A stretch of 64,000 bases of DNA from Xanthomonas sacchari (GTDB lineage Bacteria; Pseudomonadota; Gammaproteobacteria; Xanthomonadales; Xanthomonadaceae): positions 4,445,001 through 4,509,000 of the forward strand of contig NZ_CP100647.1 in assembly GCF_024266585.1 (NCBI RefSeq). Reading direction: 5' to 3'. Both the position numbers and the translations under genes were made by a program. Each line of letters starts with the position of its first letter. Positions within the stretch are counted from its first letter, which is position 1. This document shows positions 28,448 through 43,334 of the stretch, piece after piece. The notes below the pieces were generated by a model that did not search any database, was not told the DNA's origin, and saw nothing but the letters and a program-made list of their open reading frames with translations.

Positions 28448-29749
28448 ATGTTCGGCTACTACTGCAAACTGGCGCTGCACAGCTTCGGCCGCAACCGCCT
28501 GCTCACCGCACTGATGGTGCTGGCGATCGCAGTGGGCATCGGCGCATCGATGACCACGCTGACCGTGTTCCACGTGCTGGCGGCCGATCCGATTCCCGGC
28601 AAGAGCGCGCAGTTGTTCAACGTGGAGTTCAACATCGTGCCGGACGACCACTACGATCCGAACGACACCGATCCGCAGCAACTGACCCGGCGCGATGCCG
28701 AAGCGTTGCTGCGCGACAAGCGCGGCGACCGCCAGGCGATGATGTCCGCCGGCGGCGTGACCGTGGTGCCGGCGCAGGCGAACCAGTCGCCGTTCGGCGC
28801 CGAGGCACGCTACACCAGCGCCGACTTCTTCCCGATGTTCGCGGTGCCGATGCGCTATGGCCACGCCTGGACCGCGGACGACGATGCCCGGCGCGCGCGT
28901 GTCGCGGTGATTTCCCGGCGACTCAATGCCCAGCTGTTCGGCGACGTGGACAGTGTCGGCCGCCAACTCCAGCTGGGCGATGCAGTGCTGCGGGTGGTCG
29001 GGGTGATCGACGCCTGGGACATGAACCCGCGCTTCTACGACCTGACCAACACCGAGTATGGCGACAGCGAAGAGGTGTTCGTGCCGTTCTCCACCGCGCG
29101 CGACCTGGACCTGGACGTCAGCGGCTCGATGTCCTGCTGGGGCGACCATGCCGGCAACAGGACCAGCGAGAACGCCCCCTGCGCCTGGATCCAGTACTGG
29201 GTGGAACTGGACACCCACGCCAAGCGCATCGCCTATCTGGATGCGTTGCAAGCCTATGTGCGCCAGCTGCGCGACGCCGGCGGCTTCCGCCACCCGCCGG
29301 ACATCCGCCTCAGCGACGTGATGACCTGGCTGGACCGCAACCACGCCGTCCCCTCCGATGTGCGCCTGCAGGTGGGGCTGGCGCTGGCGTTCCTGGGCAT
29401 CTGCCTGCTCAACACCGCTGGGCTGATGCTGGCCAAGTTCCTGCGCCACAGCGGCGAAATCGGCGTGCGACGCGCGCTCGGCGCCTCGCGGCGGACGATC
29501 TTCGCCCAGCACCTGATCGAAGCGGCGGCGATCGGCCTGGCCGGCGGCGCCGGCGGCCTGCTGCTGGCCTGGATCGGCACCTGGCTGGTGCGGCAGCAGC
29601 CGGCCGACTACGCCGCGCTGGCGTACCTGGACGGCCGCATGTTGCTGCTCGCCCTGGTGCTGAGCCTGGGCAGCAGCCTGCTCGCCGGCGCGCTGCCGGC
29701 GTGGCAGGCGATGCGCGTGTCCACCGCCCTGCAGCTCAAGTCGCAATGA
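28448..29749 (+). CDS. MacB/FtsX-type permease A5
   Basis: This 433-residue type A permease begins MFGYYCKLALHSFGRNRLLTA. The Cys pair is CWGD then APCAWIQYW (15 residues between). The FtsX motif is FLRHSGEIGVRRALGASRRTIF, and it ends TALQLKSQ. The ATG follows an AGGAAG ribosome site. The 49-bp gap from B4 contains no visible terminator. Confidence 0.9.
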   Translation: MFGYYCKLALHSFGRNRLLTALMVLAIAVGIGASMTTLTVFHVLAADPIPGKSAQLFNVEFNIVPDDHYDPNDTDPQQLTRRDAEALLRDKRGDRQAMMSAGGVTVVPAQANQSPFGAEARYTSADFFPMFAVPMRYGHAWTADDDARRARVAVISRRLNAQLFGDVDSVGRQLQLGDAVLRVVGVIDAWDMNPRFYDLTNTEYGDSEEVFVPFSTARDLDLDVSGSMSCWGDHAGNRTSENAPCAWIQYWVELDTHAKRIAYLDALQAYVRQLRDAGGFRHPPDIRLSDVMTWLDRNHAVPSDVRLQVGLALAFLGICLLNTAGLMLAKFLRHSGEIGVRRALGASRRTIFAQHLIEAAAIGLAGGAGGLLLAWIGTWLVRQQPADYAALAYLDGRMLLLALVLSLGSSLLAGALPAWQAMRVSTALQLKSQ

Positions 29750-29787
29750 CGCGCCACGCGCGCCCTTCTCCACCAGGAATTCCCGCC

Positions 29788-31008
29788 GTGTCCCTGCATC
29801 CCATCCTCTCGAGCCTGCGCAAACACCGGGTCGCCGCCGCCCTGATCGTGCTGGAGATCGCCTTCAGTTGCGCCGTCGTCTGCAACGCGCTGTTCCTGAT
29901 CGATCAGCGGCTCGAGCGCATGCACAGGCCCAGTGGCGCCGCCGAGCAGGAGCTGGTGCAGCTGCGTAGCCGCAGCGTGGTCAGCGACGGCAACGATGCC
30001 GCGCAGACCCGGGCCGACCTGGACGCGCTGCGACGCATTCCGGGTGTGCGCGAGGCCAGCATCATCAACCAGGCGCTGTTCGGCGATTCGCTCGGCTACA
30101 GCGGCGTGTCGCTGCGCCCGGATCAGGAACGCAGCACCCTGCATGCGGTGCAGTACTTCGGCGACGCGCGGCTGCTCGACACCCTGGGCTTGCATCTGGT
30201 CGCAGGGCGCCGCTTCGCGGACGACGAGTTCATCGACGACGCGCAACTGCGCGATCCGGTGGCCAAACGCATCCCGCCCTCGGTCATCCTCAGCCAGTCG
30301 CTGGCGCAACGCCTGTTCCCCGGTCAGAACGCCGTGGGCCGCACCATCTACGTCTACGGCGAACACCGCGTCGTCGGCGTGGTGCAGCGCCTGGTGCAAC
30401 CCCGCGAAGGCGGGAGCACCGGCAACTACGAGGACACGATGCTGTTCCCGGTGAACGTTCCCTACGATCGCGGCACCTACCTGCTGCGCGTGCGCGATCC
30501 GGCGCAGCGCGAGGCCGTGTTGCGGCAAGCCAAGGCGACGCTGTCGCAACACGGTCCACGGCGGATGGTGAACCGCACCAAGACCTTGCAGCAGGCGCGC
30601 GCGGCCTATTACCGCAACGACCAGGCGATGGCCTGGCTGCTGGTCGGGGTCTGCGTCGCGCTGCTGCTGGTCACCGCGCTGGGCATCGTCGGCCTGACCA
30701 GTTTCTGGGTGCAGCAGCGCACCAAGCAGATCGGCATCCGCCGCGCACTCGGCGCCACCTGCACGCAGATCCTGCGGTATTTCCAGCTGGAGAACTTCCT
30801 CCTCGCCAGTACCGGCATCGTGCTCGGCATGCTGCTGGCCTACGCCGCCAACCTGTACCTGATGAGCGCCTACGAGTTGCCGCGGCTGCCGTTGTGGTAC
30901 CTGCCGGTCGGTGCGCTGGTGCTGTGGTTGCTCGGCCAGCTCGCGGTGCTGCCGCCCGCGCGCCGCGCCGCCGCGGTGCCGCCGGCGGTGGCCACGCGCA
31001 GTGTCTGA
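29788..31008 (+). CDS. MacB/FtsX-type permease B5
   Basis: This 406-residue type B permease has the FtsX motif SFWVQQRTKQIGIRRALGAT and ends PPAVATRSV. I chose the GTG at 29788 (MSLHPILSSLRKHRVAA) because it aligns with the starts of B2-B4 and has AGGA 9 bases upstream. An ATG at 29746, overlapping the A5 stop, would add 14 unrelated residues. It is the last permease. A 102-bp gap follows before the regulator gene. Confidence 0.88.
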   Translation: MSLHPILSSLRKHRVAAALIVLEIAFSCAVVCNALFLIDQRLERMHRPSGAAEQELVQLRSRSVVSDGNDAAQTRADLDALRRIPGVREASIINQALFGDSLGYSGVSLRPDQERSTLHAVQYFGDARLLDTLGLHLVAGRRFADDEFIDDAQLRDPVAKRIPPSVILSQSLAQRLFPGQNAVGRTIYVYGEHRVVGVVQRLVQPREGGSTGNYEDTMLFPVNVPYDRGTYLLRVRDPAQREAVLRQAKATLSQHGPRRMVNRTKTLQQARAAYYRNDQAMAWLLVGVCVALLLVTALGIVGLTSFWVQQRTKQIGIRRALGATCTQILRYFQLENFLLASTGIVLGMLLAYAANLYLMSAYELPRLPLWYLPVGALVLWLLGQLAVLPPARRAAAVPPAVATRSV

Positions 31009-31110
31009 GGCGCCGATGCACGCAGGCACGACAAGCCGCGCGCGGACTGCGATGATGCCGCCTGGTCCGTTTTTCTTCGCCGGCGCGCCCGCACGCGCCC
31101 AAGGTGCACG

Positions 31111-32444
<1,334 letters not shown>

Positions 32445-32448
<4 letters not shown>

Positions 32449-33800
32449 AACTGCGCCGCTCCTTCACCGCCATGCTGTTCCTGCGCCTGCTGCCGGTGCT
32501 GGCGCTGGCGGCGGCCCTGCCCTGGCTGCTGGCCTACTGGATGGACCGCGGCTGGGAAGTGGTAACGGCCTCGGCGCTGGCCCTGCTGCTGCTGATGTGG
32601 TGGACCCTGCGCCGCGCCACCGCGCCGATGCGCTCGGTGTTCCGCGCCCTGGCCGGCACCGTCAGCAGTTATCGCGACGGCGAGTACAACTTCGGCGTGC
32701 ACTGGCGCGGCGACGACGAACTGGGCGAGATGGTCGCCGCGCATGCACAGTTGGGCGAGATCCTGCGCGAGCAACGCCAGGGCCTGGCGCAGCGCGAACT
32801 GATGCTCGACACCATGGTGCAGAACACCCCGGTGGCGATGCTGCTCACCTCCAAGGGCGGCGATGGCCTGCGCCGCGTGGTGTTCTCCAACCTGGCCGCG
32901 CGCAAGCTGCTGCACAGCGGCTGGAAGCTGGAAGGCCAGCGCCTGGACGACCTGCTGCTGGGCGTGCCGGCGCCGCTGCGCGAAGCGATCTCGCGCGGCG
33001 GCGACAGCCTGTTCGCCATCGAGGGCGGCGACGAGGATCCGGACGAAGAGCAGATCTACCACCTGTCGCAGCGCCGCTTCCATCTCAACGGCCGCCCGCA
33101 CGAACTGCTGCTGATCCGCCTGCTCACCGCCGAACTGCGGCGCCAGGAAGTGCACACCTGGAAGAAGGTGATCCGGGTCATCAGCCACGAGCTCAACAAC
33201 TCGCTGGCGCCGATCGCCTCGCTGGCGCACTCCGGTGCCGAGCTGGTGCGGCGGCAGAAGGTGGAAAGGCTGGAAGAGGTGTTCGGCACCATCGAGGAAC
33301 GCGCGCGGCACCTGGAAGGCTTCATCCGCGGCTACGCGCGCTTCGCCAAGCTGCCGCAGCCGCAGCTGCAGACCGTGCACTGGGCGCAGTTCCTGGCCGG
33401 GCTGCAGCAGCACATCCCGTTCGCGCTGGAACTGGAGGCGCCGGACCTGCACAGCCGCGTCGATCCGGCACAACTGCAGCAGGCTCTGCTCAACCTGGTC
33501 AAGAACGCGCACGAATCCCTGCCCGAGGGGCAGACACCGACCGATGGCGTGCGCGTACGCGTGTCCACCCGTCCGGACTGGCTGCGCCTGGAAGTGCTGG
33601 ACCGCGGCAGCGGCATGAACGAGGCGGTGCTGCACAACGCGCTGATGCCGTTCTATTCGACCAAGCGCAACGGCACCGGCCTGGGCCTGGCGCTGACCCG
33701 CGAGATCGTCGAGGCCCACGGCGGCCGGCTGTCGCTGCACAACCGCGACGAAGGCGGATTGTGCGTGACGGTGCAGTTGCCGCAGGGGGAGCGGGGCTGA
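32445..33800 (+). CDS. Sensor histidine kinase
   Basis: This 451-residue kinase has two N-terminal membrane helices (about 10-30 and 38-54) with almost no periplasmic loop. A HAMP/PAS-like linker follows, and then the phospho-acceptor H248 in VISHELNNSLAPI. The ATPase domain has the N-box LVKNAHESL, G1 DRGSGM and G2 GTGLGLAL. The H-box form is typical of NtrY-like kinases paired with NtrC-type regulators. The short sensor part suggests it senses a membrane or transporter state rather than a periplasmic ligand. Confidence 0.92.
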
Positions 33801-34248
33801 TTTTTTGGGAGCCGGGATTGGGGATTGGGGATTGGGGACCGGAAGCGCGTAATCACGGGTAGGGAACGCAGCGACCACCGCACTGAATTTTGTTCCAGCG
33901 AACGCTCCGCGGTGCGGCGGCGTGTACCAAGGACGCGTTCGGCGCGGCTGAAGGGCACCTCGAATCACCTGCTTTTGCCACACATGACGCTGTCCCCTAG
34001 GAGCGGCTTCGGCCGCGACGGGCGTTCCCGGTAAACCCGTCGCGGCTGAAGCCGCTCCTACAGGACGCGTCCCGTCGTTACTCGCGGTGTCCGGAGGTCG
34101 ACGCCGGAAAGATGCGCAACACCCGGGCCGACACCCCGACGCCCCTTGCATCGTGTGCTCCCTATCGTCGTGTCGCAGCGGCATGGCTGCGCTGCTGACC
34201 AGCCCCCTGCAAGCGGACGACCACGAGATCGCCCAGCGCCCCCCGCGC
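33801..34248. other. 448-bp intergenic region with a heptamer array and a REP-like palindrome
   Basis: The stretch lies between the 3' ends of the kinase and the convergent acetyltransferase gene. It holds a GGGATTG array at about 33811-33839 and a REP-like palindrome at 33998-34061 that starts TAGGAGCGGCTTCGGCCGC. No gene is visible. The palindrome may stop transcription from both sides. Confidence 0.6.
33998..34061. repeat. REP-like palindrome
   Basis: An inverted repeat with TAGGAGCGGCTTCGGCCGCG on the left arm and the near complement ending GCCGCTCCTA on the right. It is of the same family as the elements at 1801 and 12126. Confidence 0.75.
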
Positions 34249-34770
34249 TCAGTCGTCCCGCAGCGGACAGCGCATCGCCACCCGCAGATGCATCGGGAAG
34301 CCCATCGCGGCTTCCTGCTGCAGCGTCGCGCGCAGCTGCGGCCCCCATTGCGCGGGTGGCAGTTCGGCGAAGCCTTCGCTGGCGTAGAACGGCGCATTCC
34401 ACGGCACGTCGCGCAAGGTCGTGAGCAGCATGCACGGGAAGCCGGCGGCCACCGCGGCCGCGCGCGCATGCCGCAGCAGCGCACGACCATGGCCGCGACG
34501 ACCGTAGCGTGGGTCGACATCCATCTGCTGCACGTGGAAGCCCTCGTCCAGGCAGCCGCCGAGCAGATAGCCGGCGCAGTCGCCATTCTCCTCCAGCGCC
34601 ACCCACAGTTGCCCGCGTGCGAGCCCCGCGCGCAGCGCCTGCGCATCCAGCGTATGCGCCGCGAACACGGCCTGCGCCGCATGGCCCTGCAACAGGGCGC
34701 CGGCGCGCCGCTCGATCCGCGGCAACCGCGCCAACTCCTGCGCGCGCGCCAGGCGGATGCGCCCGGCCAT
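34249..34770 (-). CDS. GNAT-family N-acetyltransferase
   Basis: This 173-residue protein has the acetyl-CoA binding motif A (VQQMDVDPRYGRRGHGRALLRHA, with the R-x-x-G-x-G/A loop) and motif B near PFYASEGFAEL. The substrate cannot be told from the sequence. It starts 2 bp after the glmU stop, so it is probably translated from the glmU mRNA. A possible role in cell-envelope precursor metabolism is only guilt by association. Confidence 0.85.
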   Translation of the reverse strand: MAGRIRLARAQELARLPRIERRAGALLQGHAAQAVFAAHTLDAQALRAGLARGQLWVALEENGDCAGYLLGGCLDEGFHVQQMDVDPRYGRRGHGRALLRHARAAAVAAGFPCMLLTTLRDVPWNAPFYASEGFAELPPAQWGPQLRATLQQEAAMGFPMHLRVAMRCPLRDD

Positions 34771-34772
34771 GC

Positions 34773-36140
34773 TCAGTCGCGCTTGCCCGGACGCTTCCAG
34801 CCTTCGACCGTTTCCTGGCGCACCCGTGCCACGCTCAGCTTGCCGGCCGGCGCGCTGCGGGTGATCACCGAACCGGCACCGATGGTGGCGCCGTCGCCGA
34901 TCTCCAGCGGCGCCACCAGTGCGCTGTTGGAGCCGACGAACACGCCGTCGCCGATCACCGTCTGCGACTTGTTGACCCCGTCGTAGTTGCAGGTGATGAC
35001 GCCGGCGCCGACGTTGACGCCGCTGCCGATGGTCGCATCGCCCAGGTACGTCAGGTGATTGGCCTTGCTGCCGACGCCGAGCACAGCCTTCTTGGTCTCG
35101 ACGAAGTTGCCGATGTGCACGCCGTCGGCGAGCACCGTGCCCGGGCGCAGCCGCGCGAACGGGCCGATCTGCACCGCGCCCTCGGCTACCACGCCTTCCA
35201 GGTCGCAATGCGCGCGCACTTCGGTGCCCGGCCCCAGCACCACGTCCTTCAAACGCACGAACGGGCCGATGCTGACGCCGTCGCCCAGTTCCACCTCGCC
35301 TTCCAGGATCACGTTGGCGTCGATGCGCACATCGCGGCCGGCGCGCACGCGGCCGCGCTGGTCCAGGCGGTTGGGGTCGATCAGCTGCACGCCCTGTTCG
35401 CACAGCGCACGCGCGGCCCGCGCCTGCCAGGCGCGTTCCAGTTGCGCCAGCTGCCACGGATCGTTGGCGCCCTCGGCCTCGATCGGGTCGGCCACCAGCA
35501 CCATCTCCGCCGGGGTGAACTCGGCGGCGGCGGCGGCGAAGATATCGGTCAGGTAGTACTCGCCCTGCACGTTGTCGTTGCGCAACTGCGCCAGCCAGCG
35601 CTTCAGCGCGGTGGACTCGGCGGTGACGATGCCGGTGTTGATGGTGCGGATGTGCCGCTGCTCGTCGTCGGCGTCCTTCTGCTCGACGATCGCCGCGACC
35701 TTGCCGGCGGCGTCGCGCACGATGCGGCCATAGCCGCTGGGGTCCTCCGGTTCGGCGACCAGCACCGCGACGCGGCCGGGCGCGTGCAGCAGGCGGGTCA
35801 GGGTCTCGGCGCGGATCAGCGGCACATCGCCGTACAGCACCAGCACCGTGGCCGCATCCGGTACGGCCGCCATCGCCTGCTGCACCGCATGGCCGGTGCC
35901 CAACTGTTGCGCCTGCTCGGCCCACCGCAGGTCCGGCTGGTCGGCGAAGGCCGCCAGCACCGCGTCGCCGCCATGGCCATGGACGATGTGGATCGCATCG
36001 GGCTGCAGGTGGCGCGCGGTCTCGATCACATGCGCCAGCATCGGCCGGCCGGCGATCGGCTGCAGCACCTTGGGCTTGACCGATTTCATCCGCTTGCCCG
36101 CGCCGGCGGCGAGGATCACGACGTGCAGGGGCAGGCTCAT
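34773..36140 (-). CDS. glmU: Bifunctional UDP-GlcNAc pyrophosphorylase / glucosamine-1-phosphate N-acetyltransferase
   Basis: This 455-residue cytoplasmic enzyme makes UDP-GlcNAc. The N-terminal nucleotidyltransferase has [24 protein letters not shown] and YGDVPLI. The C-terminal left-handed beta-helix carries hexapeptide repeats and the acetyltransferase motif [20 protein letters not shown]. It lies upstream of a GNAT gene and, more distantly, of glmS on the same strand. Confidence 0.97.
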   Translation of the reverse strand: MSLPLHVVILAAGAGKRMKSVKPKVLQPIAGRPMLAHVIETARHLQPDAIHIVHGHGGDAVLAAFADQPDLRWAEQAQQLGTGHAVQQAMAAVPDAATVLVLYGDVPLIRAETLTRLLHAPGRVAVLVAEPEDPSGYGRIVRDAAGKVAAIVEQKDADDEQRHIRTINTGIVTAESTALKRWLAQLRNDNVQGEYYLTDIFAAAAAEFTPAEMVLVADPIEAEGANDPWQLAQLERAWQARAARALCEQGVQLIDPNRLDQRGRVRAGRDVRIDANVILEGEVELGDGVSIGPFVRLKDVVLGPGTEVRAHCDLEGVVAEGAVQIGPFARLRPGTVLADGVHIGNFVETKKAVLGVGSKANHLTYLGDATIGSGVNVGAGVITCNYDGVNKSQTVIGDGVFVGSNSALVAPLEIGDGATIGAGSVITRSAPAGKLSVARVRQETVEGWKRPGKRD

Positions 36141-36250
36141 GGGGCGGTTCCGTTGCGGATGGACGACGAATTCTAGAGGCTGTCGGCCATGCCTGCCGTC
36201 ACGACCACCGCACACGCGGCGGGCTGCACATCGGCGCCGCAGGCGCTAGC

Positions 36251-36664
36251 ATGCGCGATCGTCTTCTGCTGCGGATGTTCATGGGTCTCCTGCGCCAGGG
36301 CAGCCAGTTCCTGCTGATCGGCCTGCTGCAATTGCTGGTCGACTGGAGCGTGTTCGTCGCCGCGACCGCGGCCGGCATGCCGACGGTCCCGGGCAACGTG
36401 CTGGGCCGCGTCTGCGGCGCCCTGCTCGGGTTCTGGCTCAACGGCCGCATCACCTTCGCCAACGGCGACGATGCGCGCCTGGGCTGGCGCCGCTTCGGCC
36501 GCTTCATGGCCATGTGGATCGTGCTCACCGCGCTCAGCACCTGGCTGGTGGCGTTGTGCGCCCACGCGCTGGGCCTGCGCCTGGCCTGGCTGGCCAAACC
36601 GCTGGTGGAAGGCATGCTGGCGGTGGTGTCGTTCTTCCTGGGCCGGCAGTTGGTCTACCGCTAG
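36251..36664 (+). CDS. GtrA-like membrane protein
   Basis: This 137-residue protein has four predicted transmembrane helices, starting at FLLIGLLQLLVDWSVFVAA. It contains the family motif GRVCGALLGFWLNGRITF and a C-terminal FFLGRQLVYR. GtrA proteins are thought to flip or transfer lipid-linked sugars for cell-surface glycans. It stands alone on the plus strand, divergent from glmU. Confidence 0.85.
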   Translation: MRDRLLLRMFMGLLRQGSQFLLIGLLQLLVDWSVFVAATAAGMPTVPGNVLGRVCGALLGFWLNGRITFANGDDARLGWRRFGRFMAMWIVLTALSTWLVALCAHALGLRLAWLAKPLVEGMLAVVSFFLGRQLVYR

Positions 36665-37124
36665 CGCTGGCGGCACGGCGCGCAAAAAGACGTCTCCGAT
36701 TGATACGATCCTCGCGGACGACTTTCGGGGCTGACGCCTCTCGCTGAAAGATCCAGCGCATGCCGGGAGCATCCTTGTGGGCGCGACTGCAGCCGCGACG
36801 AACGCAGACCGGGCAATGATCAGCGCCGACGGATGTCGGGGCTGAAGCCCCTCCCACAATAGGCCCAGCGGACGCCGGGAGCATCCCTGTGAGAGCGACT
36901 TCCGTCGCGACGAGCGAAGCTCGGGCAATGATCAGCGTCGACAGCCGTCGGGGCCGAAGCCTCTCCCACAAAACCCGGCAGATGCCGGGAGCATCCCTGT
37001 GTGAGCGACTTCAGTCGCGACGAGCGAAGCCCGGACGCCGGGTCCGCATCAGGGGCGCTGATCGCCAAGGCAACGTTGCCTGCCTCCGGCGCAGGCCATC
37101 CGTCGCCGGCCGGCGACCGACGAC
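36665..37124. repeat. Degenerate tandem repeats of about 111 bp containing REP-like arms
   Basis: Two and a half copies start at 36762, 36874 and 36984, each opening GCCGGGAGCATCC. Each full unit holds GTGGGCGCGACT- or GTGAGAGCGACTT-type arms and a GTCGGGGCTGAAGCC-type inverted partner ending CTCCCACA. The unit therefore looks like a REP pair that was tandemly duplicated. No gene lies here. The neighbouring gtrA and chorismate mutase genes converge on it. Confidence 0.7.
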
Positions 37125-37703
37125 TCAGTGGCAGAAATCGCCCAGGCTGCGCACCAGCGCGGTGCGGTGCAGTTGGTCGAGCTGCCAGCGCAGCGCATAG
37201 GCCTCGGCCGCGCGCGCGGTCGTGGCCGGGCAGTCGGGCGCCTGGCGCACCGCGGCGCTGGCCTGCAGCGCATCCAGCATCTCGCCCTGCAGTTGGTCCA
37301 GGCGCGCGCGCAGCGCGGTCAGGTCCGGGCGCGGGCTGTTGGGCGCGCGGCCGCGCAGGTGCCAGCGCGACAGCAGTTCGTACTGCACCAGCTTGTTGGA
37401 TTCGATCTGCATGCCGAAGAAGCGCGCCGCATCGTCCGGGTCCACGCCGTGGGCCGGCGCCTGATCGCGCACGCTCGCGAGCACCGCGGCCTCGCGCGTG
37501 GCGTCCAGCACCGGCTTGCCGCTGTCCCACTTGCTCAGCGCCACCTGGTCGCCGATGGCATTGCGCTCGACGATGCGATCCAGCAGCGATTCCAGCGGGG
37601 TGGCGCTGCGCGCGGGCAACGCGCATCCCATCAACAGGGCGCCGGCCAGCACGGCCGTCAGCGCATGCACGCAGGGACGAGGAACGGAAGCGGACAGGCT
37701 CAT
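37125..37703 (-). CDS. Secreted chorismate mutase (AroQ gamma class)
   Basis: This 192-residue protein has an export signal and a helical AroQ domain that turns chorismate into prephenate. Key residues of the active site region are visible in LLDRIVERNAIGDQVALSKW and FFGMQIESNKLVQYELLSRW. The signal region contains LLMGC, so it might be a lipoprotein, or be cleaved at ARSA just beyond. Two cysteines in the C-terminal half (APDCPATT and GDFCH) could form a disulfide typical of exported forms. Similar enzymes are secreted by plant pathogens. Confidence 0.85.
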   Translation of the reverse strand: MSLSASVPRPCVHALTAVLAGALLMGCALPARSATPLESLLDRIVERNAIGDQVALSKWDSGKPVLDATREAAVLASVRDQAPAHGVDPDDAARFFGMQIESNKLVQYELLSRWHLRGRAPNSPRPDLTALRARLDQLQGEMLDALQASAAVRQAPDCPATTARAAEAYALRWQLDQLHRTALVRSLGDFCH

Positions 37704-37944
37704 CTCGATTCTCCGGTAACCGTCTGCGGATGGGGGATGGGCCGCAGATCGGGCGGCCATCTTGCCGCAGCCAACGGACCGAACGATGACCGCACCGGCG
37801 TCTTGTCGCATGGCGACACCACCGAGTCAGCGACCAGCAAGCCAGCGACGTGCGCGACGTCGCATTCCACACCATTCGTGTCGCGATGGCCCAGGAACGT
37901 GCCCGGCGAACCGCCGTGCGCACGCGTCCCTGCATGCCGCAGAC
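37704..37944. other. Upstream region of the chorismate mutase gene
   Basis: About 240 bp separate the chorismate mutase start from the atp operon terminator. No gene is evident. It should hold the minus-strand promoter of the mutase gene, but I could not point to convincing -35 and -10 elements. Confidence 0.4.
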
Positions 37945-37976
37945 ACGACAACGCCGGCAAACGCCGGCGTTGTCGT
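37945..37976 (-). terminator. Hairpin terminator of the atp operon
   Basis: A perfect 14-bp stem (ACGACAACGCCGGC and its complement) with an AAAC loop lies 35 bp beyond the atpC stop codon. There is no U-tract on either strand, so termination might be inefficient or assisted by Rho. Confidence 0.6.
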
Positions 37977-38011
37977 CGCGCGTGCGGCCGCTGGGCCGCG
38001 TGGCACGGAAC

Positions 38012-38434
38012 TCAGTGCTTCAGGTTCTTGCGCAGGCGCTCCAGCGCCTGCAGTTGCGCGGTGACCTCGGCCAGCTTGGCCTGGGCCTCGGCCACGTCCA
38101 TGCCTTCGCCGCGGTTGGCGAGCAGGCGCTCGGCTTCTTCCTTGGCCTTGCGCACCGACGCCTCGTCGATGTCCTGCGCGCGGATCGCGGTGTCGGCCAG
38201 GATCGTCACCACCTGCGGCTGCACCTCGAGGATGCCGCCGGAAATGGCGAAATCCAGCTGCTCGCCGCTGGGGGTGGTCACCACCACCTTGCCGGGCTTG
38301 AGCCGGGTGATCAACGGCGCGTGCTTGGGCGCGATGCCCAACTCGCCCAGCTCGCCGGTCGCGACCACCAGGGTGGCGTCGCCGTGGTAGATCTCATGCT
38401 CGGCGCTGACGATGTCGCAACGGATGGTGCTCAT
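38012..38434 (-). CDS. atpC: ATP synthase F1 epsilon subunit
   Basis: This 140-residue subunit has the N-terminal beta-sandwich ([22 protein letters not shown]) and a C-terminal helical hairpin rich in Ala, Glu and Arg. It is the last gene of the operon. A 169-bp gap to atpD holds an inverted repeat pair. Confidence 0.96.
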   Translation of the reverse strand: MSTIRCDIVSAEHEIYHGDATLVVATGELGELGIAPKHAPLITRLKPGKVVVTTPSGEQLDFAISGGILEVQPQVVTILADTAIRAQDIDEASVRKAKEEAERLLANRGEGMDVAEAQAKLAEVTAQLQALERLRKNLKH

Positions 38435-38446
38435 GGTGCCTCACTG

Positions 38447-38577
38447 GGTGAGGCGGGAATCGGGAATCGGGAATCGGGAATGGGAGAAGCGGATTGCCTC
38501 TGACCACTGTGCGATGCCTCGGATGCCGTGTCTCCCGCCTTGACGATTCTCTATTCCCGATTCCCCATTCCCGGATG
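38447..38577. repeat. GGGAATC/GATTCCC inverted repeat pair in the atpD-atpC gap
   Basis: GGGAATC is repeated four times at about 38455-38481. Its reverse complement lies at about 38550-38574. In the atp mRNA the two arms could pair into a stem-loop between atpD and atpC. Confidence 0.7.
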
Positions 38578-38603
38578 CCGGCCGCATGCGGCCGGCGTCC
38601 AGA

Positions 38604-41101
<2,498 letters not shown>

Positions 41102-41110
41102 GCAACTGGA

Positions 41111-42658
<1,548 letters not shown>

Positions 42659-42719
42659 CTTGGTTTCCTTCGGATCGTCCATCGCGCAACGGCGGATGGC
42701 GACGTGTGGTTAGCTTCTT

Positions 42720-42805
42720 TGAGAATCGGGAATGGGGAATCGGGAATCGCGGGTGGCGTCGCCGCCGGGCCGGGTTCTCTCCTCTCTATTCGCCATTCCC
42801 GTTTC
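42720..42805. repeat. GGGAATC/ATTCCC repeat pair in the atpH-atpA gap
   Basis: GAATCGGGAATGGGGAATC-type units (about 42722-42748) and a short inverted arm (about 42790-42801) lie in the 147-bp gap. The right arm is shorter than in the other gaps. Confidence 0.65.
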
Positions 42806-43333
42806 TTAGTGGGCCAGTGCGGACTGCAGACGCGACAGCTTGCCTTTCAACGAACCGTCGATGACCACGTCGCCGGCGTCGATCACCGCGCCGCCGATCA
42901 GCGAAGCGTCCACCGCCGTGGTGATCTCGACCTCGCGGCCGAAACGCTGCTTCAGCGCCACCTTCAGCGAGGCCACCTCGGCATCGCTCAGCGCCGTCGC
43001 GGAGGTCACGTTGGCCTGCACCACGCGCTCGGCCTCGGCCCGCAGCTGGTCGTACAGCCCGGCGATCTCCGGCAGCAGCGGCAGCCGCTGGCCTTCGGCC
43101 AGCAGGCTCAGGAAGCGCTGGTACTGCTCGTCGGCCGCTTCCGGCGCCAACAGCGCCACCGCCTGCTCGCGCTGCAACAGCGGGTTGTGCAGCAACGCGG
43201 CCACGCGCGGGTCGGCGGCGACCTGGGCGGAGAACGCCAGCGCCTGCGACCAGGGCGCGAGCTTGCCGGCGTCGCTGGCCGCGGCGAACGCGGCGCGAGC
43301 GTAGGGACGCGCCAGTGTGAGGGCCTGGCTCAT
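42806..43333 (-). CDS. atpH: ATP synthase F1 delta subunit
   Basis: This 175-residue peripheral-stalk subunit starts [16 protein letters not shown] and has the C-terminal motif [25 protein letters not shown]. It follows atpF with a gap of 1 bp, which indicates translational coupling. Confidence 0.96.
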   Translation of the reverse strand: MSQALTLARPYARAAFAAASDAGKLAPWSQALAFSAQVAADPRVAALLHNPLLQREQAVALLAPEAADEQYQRFLSLLAEGQRLPLLPEIAGLYDQLRAEAERVVQANVTSATALSDAEVASLKVALKQRFGREVEITTAVDASLIGGAVIDAGDVVIDGSLKGKLSRLQSALAH

Positions 43334-43334
43334 C

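Noticed and set aside
29746-29787. ATG start of permease B5 overlapping the A5 stop
   Set aside because: It adds 14 residues unlike any paralogue. The GTG at 29788 has a good ribosome site and aligns with B2-B4.
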